The position numbers and the translations under genes are program-made. 64,000 nucleotides of DNA from Nitrospira sp. Lineage in GTDB: Bacteria; Nitrospirota; Nitrospiria; Nitrospirales; Nitrospiraceae. The DNA is taken from positions 35,819-99,818 of the forward strand of contig VOPT01000018.1 in the NCBI GenBank assembly GCA_009594865.1. Direction: 5' to 3'. The notes beneath the pieces are model-generated. The model saw nothing but the letters and a program-made list of their open reading frames with translations, was not told where the DNA came from and ran no database searches. Each line of letters starts with the position of its first letter. Position 1 is the first letter of the stretch. Positions 37,343-48,162 of the stretch are shown here, in pieces.

Positions 37343-38115
37343 ACGGATTCGCCGAGCTCAAAATCCTTCGCCTGGTCCTGGCCTAGAGGCCTCTTTCCTT
37401 CCGCAACAGGCTCCCCTTCCCAATACAACATTCTGTAACAGTAGGGGCAGGTGTGGACCTCATCTCCACGCTTCACTTGGGAAATGAGTTGAGGCGGTAC
37501 CTGGAGCCGGCACCCGACGCAAATACCATCCTTAATCAGCGCGAGGGCCTGGTCTTTCCGTGTGCTTTTCAGCTTGTTGTACCGTGCGAGGAGGCTCTTC
37601 TCCACCCGCCCGGACAACTGCTTCTGCTGGGCTTCCAATTCCGTGAGCTCCGCGGCGAGCACGCGGTCCTTCTCGTCGAGTACGGCCTTCTCTTTGGTGA
37701 AGAGCGCTTCCGACTCTGTGAGTTGTATCTGAGCAGAGGCGATGGTCCGTTGGGTCTGCTCGATCTGCTCCATCGCCAAGAGAATCCTCTCCTCGATCTC
37801 ACCGCGTTTCTTGTTGGCCAACTCCACTTCGAACAGGTGGGCCTGATATTCTTGATTGGTCTTCAACTGGGCGGCGCGATCTTTCATCTTGCCGATGCGA
37901 TCTTCGTGCGCCTCTAGATCTTTCTCGTGGCTTCGCCGTTCCTTGTTCAACGCCTCGACGGAGGCTGACGCATCCTGAACCATCCGTCTTGCGTCCCGAA
38001 GAGGCGCCTCATTCATTTCAAGCCGTTCGGGTATTTTCCGCCGTTGTTCTTTAATGTCGGCGATGCGGAGATCCAGTTTCTGCAATTCGATGAGGGGGGA
38101 AAGCTGTGGATTCAA
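37339..38115 (-). CDS. Coiled-coil protein with C-terminal C4 zinc ribbon (DUF164/CT398 type)
   Basis: A 258-residue protein with a long helical hairpin (about 5-185, heptad-rich) and a zinc ribbon built from GICVGC and HTCPYC. The order matches the CT398/DUF164 family, reported to bind transcription or secretion factors in other bacteria. Here it lies downstream of rpoD and a tRNA gene on the same strand, consistent with a transcription-linked role, but the function is unknown. Confidence 0.85.
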   Translation of the reverse strand: MNPQLSPLIELQKLDLRIADIKEQRRKIPERLEMNEAPLRDARRMVQDASASVEALNKERRSHEKDLEAHEDRIGKMKDRAAQLKTNQEYQAHLFEVELANKKRGEIEERILLAMEQIEQTQRTIASAQIQLTESEALFTKEKAVLDEKDRVLAAELTELEAQQKQLSGRVEKSLLARYNKLKSTRKDQALALIKDGICVGCRLQVPPQLISQVKRGDEVHTCPYCYRMLYWEGEPVAEGKRPLGQDQAKDFELGESV

Positions 38116-38192
38116 CGGGCTCCTTGTGGGTTGCGCGAGAGCAACGTCGGCATGACGCCTCTCGCACCGAAATCATCGTGAGGCGCTCAGGC

Positions 38193-38269
38193 TGGTGGGC
38201 CCACTAGGACTTGAACCTAGGACCAGCTGATTATGAGTCAGCCGCTCTAACCACCTGAGCTATGGGCCC
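38193..38269 (-). tRNA. tRNA with CAT anticodon, probably tRNA-Ile2 (or elongator tRNA-Met)
   Basis: The minus strand folds as a full cloverleaf: acceptor GGGCCCA/TGGGCCC, D-arm AGCTCAGGTGGTTAGAGC, anticodon stem GCTGA/TCAGC around loop CTCATAA (anticodon CAT), T-arm with GGTTCAAGTCC, and encoded CCA. The paired first base excludes initiator tRNA-Met. C4-G69 and C5-G68 in the acceptor are features that TilS prefers for tRNA-Ile2, whose C34 becomes lysidine. Elongator Met remains possible. Confidence 0.92.
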
Positions 38270-38381
38270 AGCCCTGCCGGCCAGTGACCTGGCCTCAGCC
38301 TGCATCACGGCGCACCTGGTTCGAGCGGCCTGATTCTAAAGCTGCGACCGGACAGAGTCAAACCAGTCTGGGCGATCAGCC

Positions 38382-40187
38382 TTAGAGACTCTCCACGAAA
38401 CTACGCAGTTTCTTGCTACGGCTCGGATGCCGCAGTTTCCGCAACGCTTTCGCCTCGATTTGCCGAATGCGCTCGCGGGTCACTTCAAAATCCTGCCCCA
38501 CTTCTTCCAGGGTGTGATCGGTCGCCTCGCCGATGCCGAAGCGCTTCCGCAACACCTTTTCTTCCCGAGGGGTGAGTGTTTCCAGCGCGCCGTTGATCTG
38601 TCGCTGCAAGTCATACCGGATGGCCGCTTCTAACGGCGAGACCGCCTTCTTGTCTTCGATGAAGTCCCCTAAATGACTGTCTTCCTCTTCGCCAATCGGA
38701 GTTTCGAGAGAAATCGGCTCGCGCGCGATTTTCAGGATCTTGCGCACTTTGTCCAGCGGCAAATCCATCCGTTCGGCAATTTCTTCCGGCGTCGGTTCGC
38801 GACCGAGTTTCTGCACCAGATGGCGCGAGGTCCTGATCAGCTTGTTGATGGTTTCGATCATGTGGACCGGAATACGGATGGTTCGGGCCTGGTCGGCGAT
38901 CGCACGGGTAATGGCTTGCCGAATCCACCACGTCGCATAGGTGCTGAACTTATAGCCCCGCTTGTATTCGAACTTGTCGACGGCCTTCATGAGGCCGATA
39001 TTGCCCTCTTGAATCAAATCCAGGAACTGGAGCCCTCGATTCGTGTACTTTTTCGCGATGCTCACCACCAAACGCAGATTGGCTTCGACCAACTCCGCCT
39101 TCCCGCGCTTGACCTTTTCTTCCGCCACGTCGAGATGCTTGACTGCATCCTTGATCTCTTCGGCAGAAATCAGTGCTTCTTCCTCTTCCAGTTGCCTGAT
39201 ACGGCCCTTGGCGGCTTGATAGTGCTTCTTGATGTCCTGGAGCACTTCTTCGGAGAGCCCGGTCCTGCGCTTCACCGCGAGCAAATCTTTATGGGTTCGA
39301 CACAACTTCCGCAGTAATTCTGCGCCGGCCTCGCCGCCGACACCGAGACGACGCTGGCAGCTCGTCACCTCGCGCTCCGACTGACGGAACAGGAGGTTGA
39401 GGTCACGCACGCGCTGGGTCATGCGGTCTTTCAAGACGCCATGCAGATTCACTGACTCCATCTTGTCCACGACCTGGCCACGCACCGTGTCGATCTGTTT
39501 GCGCAGTTTTTTTTGTTTCTCAGGATCGGCCCCGACGTGGCGGGCCTTGTCGTACAAGTCTTTGAGCGAGGCGGACACCTTGCGAACGGCGTTCAAAGAA
39601 TCCAGCGTTTTCACCCGGAGCTCTTCGTAATCCTTTTCGACGGCTTCTTCCTCGAAGTCCTCTTCCGTCTCCACAACCGGCACGATCTCGCGCACATCGA
39701 TCTTGCCGTTTTTCAGCTGATCGCGGAGATTCAGTACGAACTCCAGGGTCATCGGTAGTCCGTACACGACCGTGGCGATATCTTTCTTCCCCTCTTCGAT
39801 CCGCTTGGCGATCTCGATTTCGCCCTCGCGACTCAGCAGAGCCACGCTGCCCATTTCCTTCAAGTAGAGCCGGACAGGGTCGTCGGTGCGGCTGAGCGCG
39901 CCAGGCGTCAGGTCGATTTCCTTTTCGTTCTCTTCCGAGGAGTCGGATTCTTCGCTTTCCTCAATCGCCTCTTCGCCTTCCGTGGCTTTCGGTGCGCGCT
40001 CCGTCTCGGCAGACTCCACAATCTCGATGTCCATTTCGCCGAACATGGTCATGATCGTGCTGAATTGGTCCGACGAGACGACATCCGCCGGTAAGGTGCT
40101 GTTGAGATCGTCGTACGTGAGGAAGCCCTTCTCCTTGCCGAGATTGATAAGCTTCTTCACCTCGCCGAGTAATTCTTGTTTCGGCAT
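38382..40187 (-). CDS. rpoD: Primary sigma factor RpoD (sigma-70)
   Basis: A 601-residue group 1 sigma factor. Region 1.1 opens the protein, an acidic linker lies at about 65-92, then region 1.2 ([12 protein letters not shown]), a non-conserved region, region 2 ([34 protein letters not shown]), region 3 and region 4 ([34 protein letters not shown]). It directs transcription of housekeeping genes. It follows dnaG by 2 bases, a form of the macromolecular-synthesis operon without rpsU. Confidence 0.97.
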   Translation of the reverse strand: MPKQELLGEVKKLINLGKEKGFLTYDDLNSTLPADVVSSDQFSTIMTMFGEMDIEIVESAETERAPKATEGEEAIEESEESDSSEENEKEIDLTPGALSRTDDPVRLYLKEMGSVALLSREGEIEIAKRIEEGKKDIATVVYGLPMTLEFVLNLRDQLKNGKIDVREIVPVVETEEDFEEEAVEKDYEELRVKTLDSLNAVRKVSASLKDLYDKARHVGADPEKQKKLRKQIDTVRGQVVDKMESVNLHGVLKDRMTQRVRDLNLLFRQSEREVTSCQRRLGVGGEAGAELLRKLCRTHKDLLAVKRRTGLSEEVLQDIKKHYQAAKGRIRQLEEEEALISAEEIKDAVKHLDVAEEKVKRGKAELVEANLRLVVSIAKKYTNRGLQFLDLIQEGNIGLMKAVDKFEYKRGYKFSTYATWWIRQAITRAIADQARTIRIPVHMIETINKLIRTSRHLVQKLGREPTPEEIAERMDLPLDKVRKILKIAREPISLETPIGEEEDSHLGDFIEDKKAVSPLEAAIRYDLQRQINGALETLTPREEKVLRKRFGIGEATDHTLEEVGQDFEVTRERIRQIEAKALRKLRHPSRSKKLRSFVESL

Positions 40188-40189
40188 AC

Positions 40190-42034
40190 CTACTCCTTCA
40201 CCGCAGACGTCAGCGCAACCGGCATCACACCGGCTTTCCGAATCCGCATATCGTTAATCAATCCGTTCAGGCGATGCACTTCATCTTCCCGCCGCTCGCG
40301 TTCCGCGATTTTCAATTCTTGAATCAAGAGGCCCATGGTCCGTTCGCGCCCGCGTCGCTCCAAGGTCTCCAAGCATCCGGCAATATGTGCCGGCACGTCG
40401 TCATAGTGCTGCTCCTGCATCGACAGCTCCGACACTAAGGAACCGCAGACCTCATCCCTGATCAATGCGTCCAACAGGTTCCGGACGGATACCCTGCCAT
40501 CTTCCGCCCGATGCTGCAAGGCACCTTCGATCAACCGCTTGTATGCCGGCGTCGAAAAGGCGTCCGGGGACAGTTTCCGGAGATCCGTCGCAGACAAACT
40601 CCCCTGCACAAGCAAATGCGCCAAGTCACGCTCTTCAGGATTGGGCTTAACTTTAGACGGCACGGCGACGGCTGAAGCGTTTACACTGCGCTCCGGGCGG
40701 CGCTGCTCTTCCGACATGAGCATCGGATAGCGCTCGATGAGGCGCTGCTGACTGAGTCCCAGTCGTTCCGCCACAAGCCGGATCCGCTCTTCCCGTTCGA
40801 TCGGATGCGCGCTTTTCTGAAGAATCCGCAACACCGCGTCAACGGCCCGGATCCGGTCCTCCACGCTGCCCGACTCAGCCGTGCGGAGGCTGTGCTCTAT
40901 CGCAAAATCCAGCAGGCTTGGCGCTGACCGATGCAAGGACGCAAACCCCTCGGCGCCATGTTGGCGGACATACGTATCCGGATCGTCACCCTCAGGAAGC
41001 GAGACGACCTTGACGCTCAAGCCGCTATTGACGAACAAATCCAGCGAGCGCAACGCCGCCCGGACGCCTGCCTGATCCGGATCAAAGAGCAAGATGATAT
41101 TCGAAGCAAACCGACGGATGACCGTAATGTGCTCAGCGGTTAAGGCTGTTCCCAGCGTCGCCGCCACATGGCGAATGCCCGCCTGGTGCAACGCAATGGC
41201 ATCGAAATACCCTTCGACGATGATTAAGGTTTGCTGCTGGCCCGCCGCTTCACGTGCTGCATCCAACGCGAAGAGCGTCTGCCCTTTTTTAAACAACGGG
41301 GTCTCGGGGGAATTCAAATACTTGGGCATCCCGTCGCCAAGAATCCGTCCGCCGAATGCCACGACCCGCTTGCGCAAATCTGTAATGGGAAACATGATCC
41401 GGGAACGGAACCGGTCGTAATGACCCGAGACGGCAGTCTTCTGTGAGCCACTCTGATCGCGTGGGATAGAAAGGCCGGCTGCGACAAGATCCGCCGGCGC
41501 AAACCCTTCCTTGAGCATGGCCTTCGTCAGCCCATCCCATTCCGACGGAGCATAGCCAATGTTGAATTGCGCTGTCGTGTGTGGCTGGATGCCGCGACTG
41601 TCGAGATATGCACGCGCCTGCGCACCGGCAGGCCCTTCCATCAACATACGCTGGTACCAGACTCCCGCAGCTGCATTGAGGCGTTCCAGTCGACCAAGTT
41701 GCGTGCGCGCTTCAGTAGAATATCCGCCCGTCGATTCAGGAACATCCACCCCCACCTTCCGCCCCAAATCCCGAACGATTTCGGGGAAGGCCGCTCCGGT
41801 CAACCTCATTAGAAACGTATACACATTGCCGCCGGCCCCGCAGCCGAAACAGTGGAAAATCTGCCGCGATGAGCTGACGGTGAAGGAGGGAGACTTCTCT
41901 TGATGAAAGGGACACAGGCCCTTGAGGTTCTGCCCGGCCCGAGTCAGCGCCACATGTTGGCCCACGATTTCCGCGATGTCCACTCGGTCTCTGATTTGGT
42001 TGATGACGTCGTCCGAAATCAGGCCTTGGCCCAC
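40190..42034 (-). CDS. dnaG: DNA primase
   Basis: About 614 residues from GTG 42034, which has GAGGA six bases upstream; a GTG at 42067 has no such site. The CHC2-type zinc finger is CPFH and CFGC, the catalytic TOPRIM region carries [16 protein letters not shown] and LLFDPDQAG, and a C-terminal helicase-binding domain follows (about 450-614). It makes RNA primers at the replication fork. It is directly upstream of rpoD. Confidence 0.95.
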   Translation of the reverse strand: MGQGLISDDVINQIRDRVDIAEIVGQHVALTRAGQNLKGLCPFHQEKSPSFTVSSSRQIFHCFGCGAGGNVYTFLMRLTGAAFPEIVRDLGRKVGVDVPESTGGYSTEARTQLGRLERLNAAAGVWYQRMLMEGPAGAQARAYLDSRGIQPHTTAQFNIGYAPSEWDGLTKAMLKEGFAPADLVAAGLSIPRDQSGSQKTAVSGHYDRFRSRIMFPITDLRKRVVAFGGRILGDGMPKYLNSPETPLFKKGQTLFALDAAREAAGQQQTLIIVEGYFDAIALHQAGIRHVAATLGTALTAEHITVIRRFASNIILLFDPDQAGVRAALRSLDLFVNSGLSVKVVSLPEGDDPDTYVRQHGAEGFASLHRSAPSLLDFAIEHSLRTAESGSVEDRIRAVDAVLRILQKSAHPIEREERIRLVAERLGLSQQRLIERYPMLMSEEQRRPERSVNASAVAVPSKVKPNPEERDLAHLLVQGSLSATDLRKLSPDAFSTPAYKRLIEGALQHRAEDGRVSVRNLLDALIRDEVCGSLVSELSMQEQHYDDVPAHIAGCLETLERRGRERTMGLLIQELKIAERERREDEVHRLNGLINDMRIRKAGVMPVALTSAVKE

Positions 42035-42164
42035 GGCGGTCCTCGCTAGTGCCCGCAGGGATCCCACCGGTCGATGCCCGGCTGGATGCCTTTGACGCGA
42101 TTGAAAGTTGACCGTTCACCCTAACAAACGGTCCGCATATGTGTCAATCAAGGAGCCGTGCGGA

Positions 42165-42509
42165 TCATCCCGGAGGCCAGGTCATGCGCCTTCCGCCGAG
42201 GACATGCAGGTGGAGATGAAACACCGTTTGCCCGCTGTCCGCTCCGGTGTTCGTGACAATGCGATAGCCGGACTCTGCTAGATTCTTCATCGCCGCGATC
42301 TTGGAACAGGTCAAGAGCAGATGCCCCAGCAACGCCGCGTCTTCGCCCTGACAATCCTGCACCGCCGCCAGATGACGCTTCGGAATGACCAGGATATGAA
42401 CGGGGGCTTGGGCATTGACGTCCTCGAATGCCAGCACGCGATCATCCTGGTGCACAATTTTCGCTGGGATAGCCCCATTGACGATACGACAAAAAATGCA
42501 GTTATCCAC
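42165..42509 (-). CDS. HIT-family (histidine triad) nucleotide-binding protein
   Basis: About 114 residues from GTG 42509 (AAGGGGA upstream). The histidine triad is HLHLHVLGG near the C-terminus, and the N-terminal CIFCRIVNGAIPAKIV is typical of HinT. Such proteins hydrolyse nucleoside phosphoramidates. A Cys pair (CIFC) could bind zinc. It overlaps the hisIE stop by 8 bases, a frequent arrangement in which a HIT gene follows hisE. Confidence 0.9.
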   Translation of the reverse strand: MDNCIFCRIVNGAIPAKIVHQDDRVLAFEDVNAQAPVHILVIPKRHLAAVQDCQGEDAALLGHLLLTCSKIAAMKNLAESGYRIVTNTGADSGQTVFHLHLHVLGGRRMTWPPG

Positions 42510-43185
42510 GCGTATCCCCTTCCGGCACCGGCCGAATCCCGGACTTCCCAAACCTGGCCCCGAGTTCCCGATATACTTCGCTCAGCGTCACATCATGATA
42601 CCCGAGAACCAGGAGGGTGTGAAAAAACAGATCCGCCGTCTCGTAAATAATCTCGTCCCGTTTTTGGTTTTTGGCGGCAATAATGACTTCGCCGGCTTCT
42701 TCGGCCACCTTTTTGAGAATGCGATCGACATTGCCCTGCAGAAGTTTGGAGACATAGGAGTCTGGCTGCGGGGCGGCCTTCCGCGCCAGAATGGTTTGAT
42801 AGAGCCGCTCGAGGATCCCTCCACCGGCGTCCTGCGTCTTGTTGACGTCCGCTCGTCCCTCGTCACTCATTCTGGAGAAAAAACAGGCGCGTTCACCGGT
42901 ATGGCAGGTTGGTCCGACAGGCTCCGCCTTCACCAGAATGGTATCCCGGTCACAATCGACGAAGAGATCCTTCACCCGCAGGAAATGTCCGGAGGTTTCC
43001 CCTTTTTCCCATAATTTCCGTCTGGAGCGACTCCAAAAATGAACGGATCTGGTGGTCAATGTTTTCATGAGGGCGTCGTGATTCATGTACCCTACCATGA
43101 GCACGGTGCCATCAAGCCAATCCTGAATCACGGCAGGGATCAACCCCTGCCCATCAAAGACCAGACTGCGGCTGTCGCTCGACAT
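42502..43185 (-). CDS. hisIE: Bifunctional phosphoribosyl-AMP cyclohydrolase / phosphoribosyl-ATP pyrophosphatase
   Basis: A fused HisI-HisE protein of 227 residues from ATG 43185, with GGAG six bases upstream; an ATG at 43197 is the alternative. HisI (about 5-115) shows VLMVGYMNHDAL, TLTTRSVHFWSRSR and VDCDRDTILVK, with metal-binding Asp and Cys residues (CHTGERACFF). HisE (about 120-205) shows EVIIAAKNQKRDE and ADLFFHTLVLLG-like helices. They catalyse steps 2 and 3 of histidine synthesis. It follows hisF without a gap. Confidence 0.96.
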   Translation of the reverse strand: MSSDSRSLVFDGQGLIPAVIQDWLDGTVLMVGYMNHDALMKTLTTRSVHFWSRSRRKLWEKGETSGHFLRVKDLFVDCDRDTILVKAEPVGPTCHTGERACFFSRMSDEGRADVNKTQDAGGGILERLYQTILARKAAPQPDSYVSKLLQGNVDRILKKVAEEAGEVIIAAKNQKRDEIIYETADLFFHTLLVLGYHDVTLSEVYRELGARFGKSGIRPVPEGDTRG

Positions 43186-43197
43186 CACAGACTCCAT

Positions 43198-43968
43198 CTA
43201 TGCGGCCCCCAGCCGAACCGGCACTCCGCGGTCGCGCAAATAGGCCTTGGCCTCTTGAATGGTATGGGTCCGGTAGTGAAAAATCGAGGCAGCCAGCACC
43301 GCCTCGGCCTTGCCTTTGACCAGCCCGTCATAGAGGTGTTCCAGGGTGCCCACTCCCCCCGAGGCGATCACCGGAATGGACAGGCTTTCCGACACAGCGG
43401 CCGTCAGTGCCAGATCATATCCGTTTTGGCGGCCATCCTGATCCATGCTGGTTAACAGAATTTCGCCTGCCCCGTAGCCTGCCATACGCTGCGCCCATTC
43501 GACCGCATCAAGCCCGGTCGCCTTTCGTCCGCCGTGAGTATACACCTGCCATTGCCCACCGGTTTCCGCTCGCTTGGCATCGATGGCCACTACAATACAT
43601 TGGGTACCGAACCGCTGCGCCGCCTCACGAACAAATTCCGGCTGCTGAACCGCGGTGGTATTGATACTGACCTTATCCGCCCCGGCATTCAGCAACGTGC
43701 GGATGTCCTCCAGCGTACGCACGCCTCCCCCGACCGTCAGCGGCATAAACACCCGGGCGGCCGTTCGCTCCACCACATCGATAATGGTCTTACGGTTTTC
43801 ATGCGACGCCGTGATGTCCAGGAAACACAGTTCGTCCGCGCCTTCACGGTCGTAAATGGTGGCCACCTCGACCGGATCGCCCGCATCGCGCAAATTGACG
43901 AAACTGACGCCCTTGACGACTCGTCCGTCCCTCACGTCCAAACAGGGAATGATGCGTTTGGTCAACAT
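43198..43968 (-). CDS. hisF: Imidazole glycerol phosphate synthase cyclase subunit
   Basis: A 256-residue beta/alpha barrel that, with HisH, makes imidazole glycerol phosphate and AICAR. It begins [20 protein letters not shown], whose Asp (PCLDV) is one catalytic acid; the second lies in [11 protein letters not shown]. Phosphate-binding glycine motifs [10 protein letters not shown] and [10 protein letters not shown] are present. Downstream is hisIE. Confidence 0.97.
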   Translation of the reverse strand: MLTKRIIPCLDVRDGRVVKGVSFVNLRDAGDPVEVATIYDREGADELCFLDITASHENRKTIIDVVERTAARVFMPLTVGGGVRTLEDIRTLLNAGADKVSINTTAVQQPEFVREAAQRFGTQCIVVAIDAKRAETGGQWQVYTHGGRKATGLDAVEWAQRMAGYGAGEILLTSMDQDGRQNGYDLALTAAVSESLSIPVIASGGVGTLEHLYDGLVKGKAEAVLAASIFHYRTHTIQEAKAYLRDRGVPVRLGAA

Positions 43969-44039
43969 AGGAATTCGTGATGCATGACAGGTACGCCGTG
44001 AAACGAACCGGTGCTCTTCCTGCCCCTCATAGGGGATCC

Positions 44040-44765
44040 TCAGCGATTCCCGATGGCAACAACCGCCGTCGCATAGTCCAACTTGCCGTCATACAGGGCC
44101 TTGCCCACAATGGCCCCCTCCACCCGAGGACCGAGTGCGCGGACCGCCAACAAATCCTCCACTCGACTGATGCCGCCGGACGCAATGACGGGAAACGAGG
44201 ACCGTTCAACGACTTCCCGTAACGCCGAGAGGTTCGGGCCATTCAGCATGCCGTCACGCGCAATGTCGGTATAGATCACCGCACCCAGTTCATGGCCGGC
44301 GAGTTCACGGAGAAGATCGATGGCCTTGGTCTCGGACACCGTGGTCCAGCCCTTGACCGCGACCTTGCCGTCCCGCGCGTCAAGGCCCAGCAAAATACGC
44401 TGAGGAAACTCCCGGCAAGCCTGCGCCAGAAAGGTGCGATCCGTGAGGGCAGCCGTTCCAAGGACGACCCGCGCGACTCCCGCTCGCAAATATGTTCGCA
44501 CCGTCTCAATGGTTCGGATGCCACCCCCGACCTGCACGTTGACACTGACGGCCTTCATCGCTGCTTCGATCTGAGGAAGGTTTTTCGGCTCGCCATCAAC
44601 AGCGCCGTTGAGATCGACGAGGTGAATGAGATCGGCCCCCTGCTCCTGCCAACGCCTTGCCACCGACGGGACGTCCTCGGAATACACGGTTTCCGCCGCC
44701 ATATCCCCCTGTCGCAGCCGCACGCAACGACCATCCTTCAAATCGATTGCCGGAATTACACGCAT
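44040..44765 (-). CDS. hisA: ProFAR isomerase (HisA)
   Basis: A 241-residue beta/alpha barrel that isomerises the aminoaldose to the aminoketose in histidine synthesis. It starts [17 protein letters not shown], with the catalytic Asp (PAIDLKDG) and a second Asp in [12 protein letters not shown]. Glycine motifs [10 protein letters not shown] and [11 protein letters not shown] bind phosphate. It is a close relative of hisF, 71 bases away. Confidence 0.97.
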   Translation of the reverse strand: MRVIPAIDLKDGRCVRLRQGDMAAETVYSEDVPSVARRWQEQGADLIHLVDLNGAVDGEPKNLPQIEAAMKAVSVNVQVGGGIRTIETVRTYLRAGVARVVLGTAALTDRTFLAQACREFPQRILLGLDARDGKVAVKGWTTVSETKAIDLLRELAGHELGAVIYTDIARDGMLNGPNLSALREVVERSSFPVIASGGISRVEDLLAVRALGPRVEGAIVGKALYDGKLDYATAVVAIGNR

Positions 44766-44788
44766 GCCCGCACCTGTTTCCTCACCCG

Positions 44789-45526
44789 TTATTTCCCTTC
44801 ATCCGCTTCGCCGCCAAATGGAAATGCGTCCGCCAATTCGCTCGCACCATAGGCCGCCAACTCTTCAGCTGTCACGAACGTCCCATAGCGTTGAACGAAA
44901 CCGAGAATATCCTCCGTCATCGGCCGCTGCTTTTCGTAGTAGTTGCCTTCCCACAAGACCATGCCGTCAGGAGCCACCAATTTCACCTCGAATCCCACGG
45001 CAGCCGGAGGATCCGCTCCCAGCCGACTTCCGACACGCTCTTGATACACCAACACCTTCCCGCTGAGGGCGGCGTCGGCCTTGAGGCGCTGCGCAATTTT
45101 GTGAGCCGGAATGGTCTCGGCAGATGCGGCCCCTCCAGAAAGATCTCGTGCCGCCCCAATCGCCTCCTGAGGAGACATGACGTGTAAGCCCGGCTTGGCC
45201 TTGAGCTTCGCCCACATGAGATCGGTAATCTTTTCGCCGGCATCGGGGGGCACAAGATGCGTTCGCCGGACAAACTGATCGGTTGTCGGAGGAAAGGTTG
45301 GCGCCACATCGGACCGTCTGACGCCGGAAAGCACAGGAAAGGATGGCCCGCTCGTGTCAATGGCCTGAGGCGTCGCCAACGTCTCAAAGGGAATCAGCAC
45401 AATGTTGTGTACCTGATACTTTCCAGCCTGAGCAGAGGACTTGCTGGTAACTTTGGTTCCGCTGCATCCTGTGGTCAGCATGACGGCCAGCAGCATGAGC
45501 AAGATCCGTGAAACGGTGGCTCTCAC
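44789..45526 (-). CDS. Lipoprotein of unknown function inside the his operon
   Basis: A 245-residue protein with a signal ending in LTTGC (lipidated Cys near residue 21). The mature part contains VLIPFETLATP, a central helix GEKITDLMWAKLKAKPGLHVMSP, KADAALSGKVLVYQERVGSRLG, and a Trp-containing segment VLWEGNYYEKQRPMTED. The mix of strands resembles lipoproteins that gather around outer-membrane assembly or secretion systems, but no family is certain. It starts inside the hisH stop region (4-base overlap), so it is co-translated with histidine genes without an evident reason. Confidence 0.75.
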   Translation of the reverse strand: MRATVSRILLMLLAVMLTTGCSGTKVTSKSSAQAGKYQVHNIVLIPFETLATPQAIDTSGPSFPVLSGVRRSDVAPTFPPTTDQFVRRTHLVPPDAGEKITDLMWAKLKAKPGLHVMSPQEAIGAARDLSGGAASAETIPAHKIAQRLKADAALSGKVLVYQERVGSRLGADPPAAVGFEVKLVAPDGMVLWEGNYYEKQRPMTEDILGFVQRYGTFVTAEELAAYGASELADAFPFGGEADEGK

Positions 45527-46131
45527 GTCCAGGCACCGAAGTTCTTGATGACCTGAAGCCCGACGGCCTGACTCTTCTCAGGATGGAACTGGCAGGCGAC
45601 GACATTGTCCTTCCACACAGCGGACGCGAATGGCAAGCCGTATTCCGTCACAGTCGCAACTACCGCGGGATCGGTGGGCTCGACATAATAGGAATGCACG
45701 AAATAGCAATAACTGCCCGGTGCAATCCCGGCAAATGGAGGCGCGAGGCGCATGATGCGTATGTCGTTCCACCCCATATGCGGCACCTTCAACGAGGGAT
45801 CCACGACAAACTTCTTCACGCGGCCGGGAATGATTCCCAACCCCTTGTGTGTCCCGAACTCTTCACTCTCCGAGAAAAGCAGTTGCAATCCCAGACAAAT
45901 ACCCAAAAACGGTTTGCCGGATTGAATGGCGGTGTGAATCGGCACAATCAGCTCATATCGCTCCAGATTCGCCATGCAATCCCCAAAGGCCCCTACACCC
46001 GGCAACACCACATGACTGGCATCCGCAATGACGCGAGGCTCGCGCGTGACCACGGCCTGATGCCCCACGGCTTCAAACGCCTTGGAGACACTGCGCAAGT
46101 TGCCCATGCCGTAATCAATGATGGCAATCAT
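45523..46131 (-). CDS. hisH: Imidazole glycerol phosphate synthase glutamine amidotransferase subunit
   Basis: A 202-residue class I amidotransferase that feeds ammonia to HisF. The catalytic Cys is in GICLGLQLL, and the His-Glu pair in CQFHPEKS near the C-terminus. The N-terminus IIDYGMGNLRSV is typical. Upstream is hisB at 61 bases. Confidence 0.97.
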   Translation of the reverse strand: MIAIIDYGMGNLRSVSKAFEAVGHQAVVTREPRVIADASHVVLPGVGAFGDCMANLERYELIVPIHTAIQSGKPFLGICLGLQLLFSESEEFGTHKGLGIIPGRVKKFVVDPSLKVPHMGWNDIRIMRLAPPFAGIAPGSYCYFVHSYYVEPTDPAVVATVTEYGLPFASAVWKDNVVACQFHPEKSQAVGLQVIKNFGAWT

Positions 46132-46191
46132 GTTGCATTCGCAGGCACACGTTGATGGCCGCTACCGATTCCCATCACACGGACGATTCCG

Positions 46192-46797
46192 CTAGAGGCT
46201 TCCCTTCGTCGAAAGAACTCTCCCCGACAGCCGCTCTTCCGGCATGGTGGCTTGATCCAGCGCCCGCGCCAACGCCTTGAAGATGGCTTCCATGATGTGG
46301 TGAGGATTCCGTCCATATTGAAGGTTCACGTGGAGATTGAGGCCGCCATGAGTGACGAAGGCCTGGAAAAAATCCTCGAAGAGCCCCAGATCGAACGTCT
46401 TGATCTTCCGGTCCGGCAAACTGACGCTATAGACCAGATAGGGCCGGCCGCTGAGATCGACCGTGACCTGCGCAAGGGTTTCGTCGAGCGGCACGGAAGC
46501 CCACCCGAAGCGCTTGATCCCCGCCTTTTCTCCCAATGCCTGATGCAGCACCTTGCCCATGACGATGCCGACATCCTCCACCGTATGATGCTCGTCGATA
46601 TCGATATCGCCTTTGGCCTGCACGGTGAGGTCGAAAAACCCATGTTTGGCCAACAGATCCAGCATGTGGTCAAAAAACCGAATGGACGTATCGATCTTCC
46701 CCTGGCCTGTGCCGTCCAAGGTCCATTCGACACGAATATCGGTTTCCTTCGTTGCGCGATGCAGCGAGGCCTGTCTGGGAGCTCCGGTGTGTTTCAT
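46192..46797 (-). CDS. hisB: Imidazoleglycerol-phosphate dehydratase
   Basis: A 201-residue monofunctional enzyme with the two metal-binding signatures [12 protein letters not shown] and, near the end, an [15 protein letters not shown] stretch; [14 protein letters not shown] lies near residue 43. It dehydrates imidazole glycerol phosphate. There is no HAD phosphatase half, unlike the E. coli fusion, so histidinol-phosphatase must be elsewhere. Its start overlaps the hisD stop by 4 bases. Confidence 0.97.
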   Translation of the reverse strand: MKHTGAPRQASLHRATKETDIRVEWTLDGTGQGKIDTSIRFFDHMLDLLAKHGFFDLTVQAKGDIDIDEHHTVEDVGIVMGKVLHQALGEKAGIKRFGWASVPLDETLAQVTVDLSGRPYLVYSVSLPDRKIKTFDLGLFEDFFQAFVTHGGLNLHVNLQYGRNPHHIMEAIFKALARALDQATMPEERLSGRVLSTKGSL

Positions 46798-48077
46798 GAA
46801 AACCTGCTTTGAGCTGATTTGGCGTGCGCATCGAAGCCTTCGATATGCGCCAGTCTGACGATATGATCCTTGGCTTTCGTCAATTCTTCCCTGGTGTAAT
46901 GCACAATGTTGCTGACCTTCACATAGTCGTTGACGGACAGCGGCGAAAAGAAACGGGCGGTGGCGCCGGTCGGCAGCACGTGATTCGGACCGGCCACGTA
47001 ATCAGCCACGGCAGGCGGCGTATAGCGCCCCAGGAACAGTGCGCCGGCATGGCGAATCTGCTCCAGATAATCAAACGGACGATCCACCGATAAGGTCAAA
47101 TGTTCAGGCGCAATATCGTTCGCCACCTCAATGGCCTCATCCATTGTGCCAACGACGAAAGCGACAAAGTGCCGCGCAATCGATTTGGCTGCGATTTTTT
47201 CTCGCTGCAACCCCTTCAACTGGGTCTGAATGAGGCGCACGACCTCTTTTGCCAGCGATGCGGAGGTAGTCACCAGGTAGACTTGCGCATCTTCGTCATG
47301 TTCCGCCTCGCACAACAAATCCGCCGCGACATGCGCCGGCTTCGCATCGTCGTCCGCCACTACTAACAGCTCGCTGGGGCCAGCCACCATGTCGATCCCA
47401 ACGGTGCCATAGAGCAATCGCTTGGCCGTTGCGACATACATGTTTCCCGGCCCAACAATTTTATCTACTTTGGCGATGCTCTTCGTACCGAAGGCCATCG
47501 CGCCGATAGCCTGTACTCCGCCGACCCGATAGATTTCATCGACACCGGCAATATCGGCCGCGACCAGCAAATAGGGATTGATCTCGCCTTTCGGCGTGGG
47601 CGTGCACATGACAATGCGTCGAACCCCCGCCACCTTCGCAGGAATCGAGCACATCAGCACCGAGGAAGGATAGACGGCTTTCCCTCCCGGCACGTACACA
47701 CCGACGGCATCGAGTGCGGTGACCATCTGGCCGAGCGTGGCGTTCTCCTCCTGGTACATCCAGGTCTTGGTGCGCTGTCGTTCGTGAAACTGCCGCACCC
47801 GGTCAGCGGCATACCGGAGCGAATCGCCCTCATCTTTCCGAATGTGGTAATAGGCGTCCTTGATTTCCTCCGGTGTCACACGGATCTGATCGAGCGTCAA
47901 TGAGACTCGATCGAACTTCTTGGTATACCGCAGCACCGCACGATCTCCACCTTTCTCCACCGCCTGAAGGATCGCGCGCACGCTTTTCTCGACACTTGCC
48001 GCTTGCGAACGCGAGCGGGTCGTGATTTTTCGTAAAGCTTTGGCGAAGGCGTGATCGGTACGCTCGAGAATAGTCAT
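46794..48077 (-). CDS. hisD: Histidinol dehydrogenase
   Basis: A 427-residue zinc enzyme that performs the last two NAD-dependent steps of histidine synthesis. The signature includes [33 protein letters not shown] and [19 protein letters not shown]; zinc ligands lie in these and in the C-terminal AHIEGFDAH. It follows hisG by 85 bases and couples to hisB. Confidence 0.97.
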   Translation of the reverse strand: MTILERTDHAFAKALRKITTRSRSQAASVEKSVRAILQAVEKGGDRAVLRYTKKFDRVSLTLDQIRVTPEEIKDAYYHIRKDEGDSLRYAADRVRQFHERQRTKTWMYQEENATLGQMVTALDAVGVYVPGGKAVYPSSVLMCSIPAKVAGVRRIVMCTPTPKGEINPYLLVAADIAGVDEIYRVGGVQAIGAMAFGTKSIAKVDKIVGPGNMYVATAKRLLYGTVGIDMVAGPSELLVVADDDAKPAHVAADLLCEAEHDEDAQVYLVTTSASLAKEVVRLIQTQLKGLQREKIAAKSIARHFVAFVVGTMDEAIEVANDIAPEHLTLSVDRPFDYLEQIRHAGALFLGRYTPPAVADYVAGPNHVLPTGATARFFSPLSVNDYVKVSNIVHYTREELTKAKDHIVRLAHIEGFDAHAKSAQSRFS

Positions 48078-48162
48078 GACATCCGTCCTGCCGCTGCGTC
48101 GCCTGTCTCGGGCGCCGCATCATGGAAACCCACGACCACCCGCGTGGGAAAGGTTGGCCGCG

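Noticed and set aside
38193..38269. Initiator tRNA-fMet
   Set aside because: The first acceptor pair is G1-C72, not the C1/A72 mismatch of initiator tRNA.
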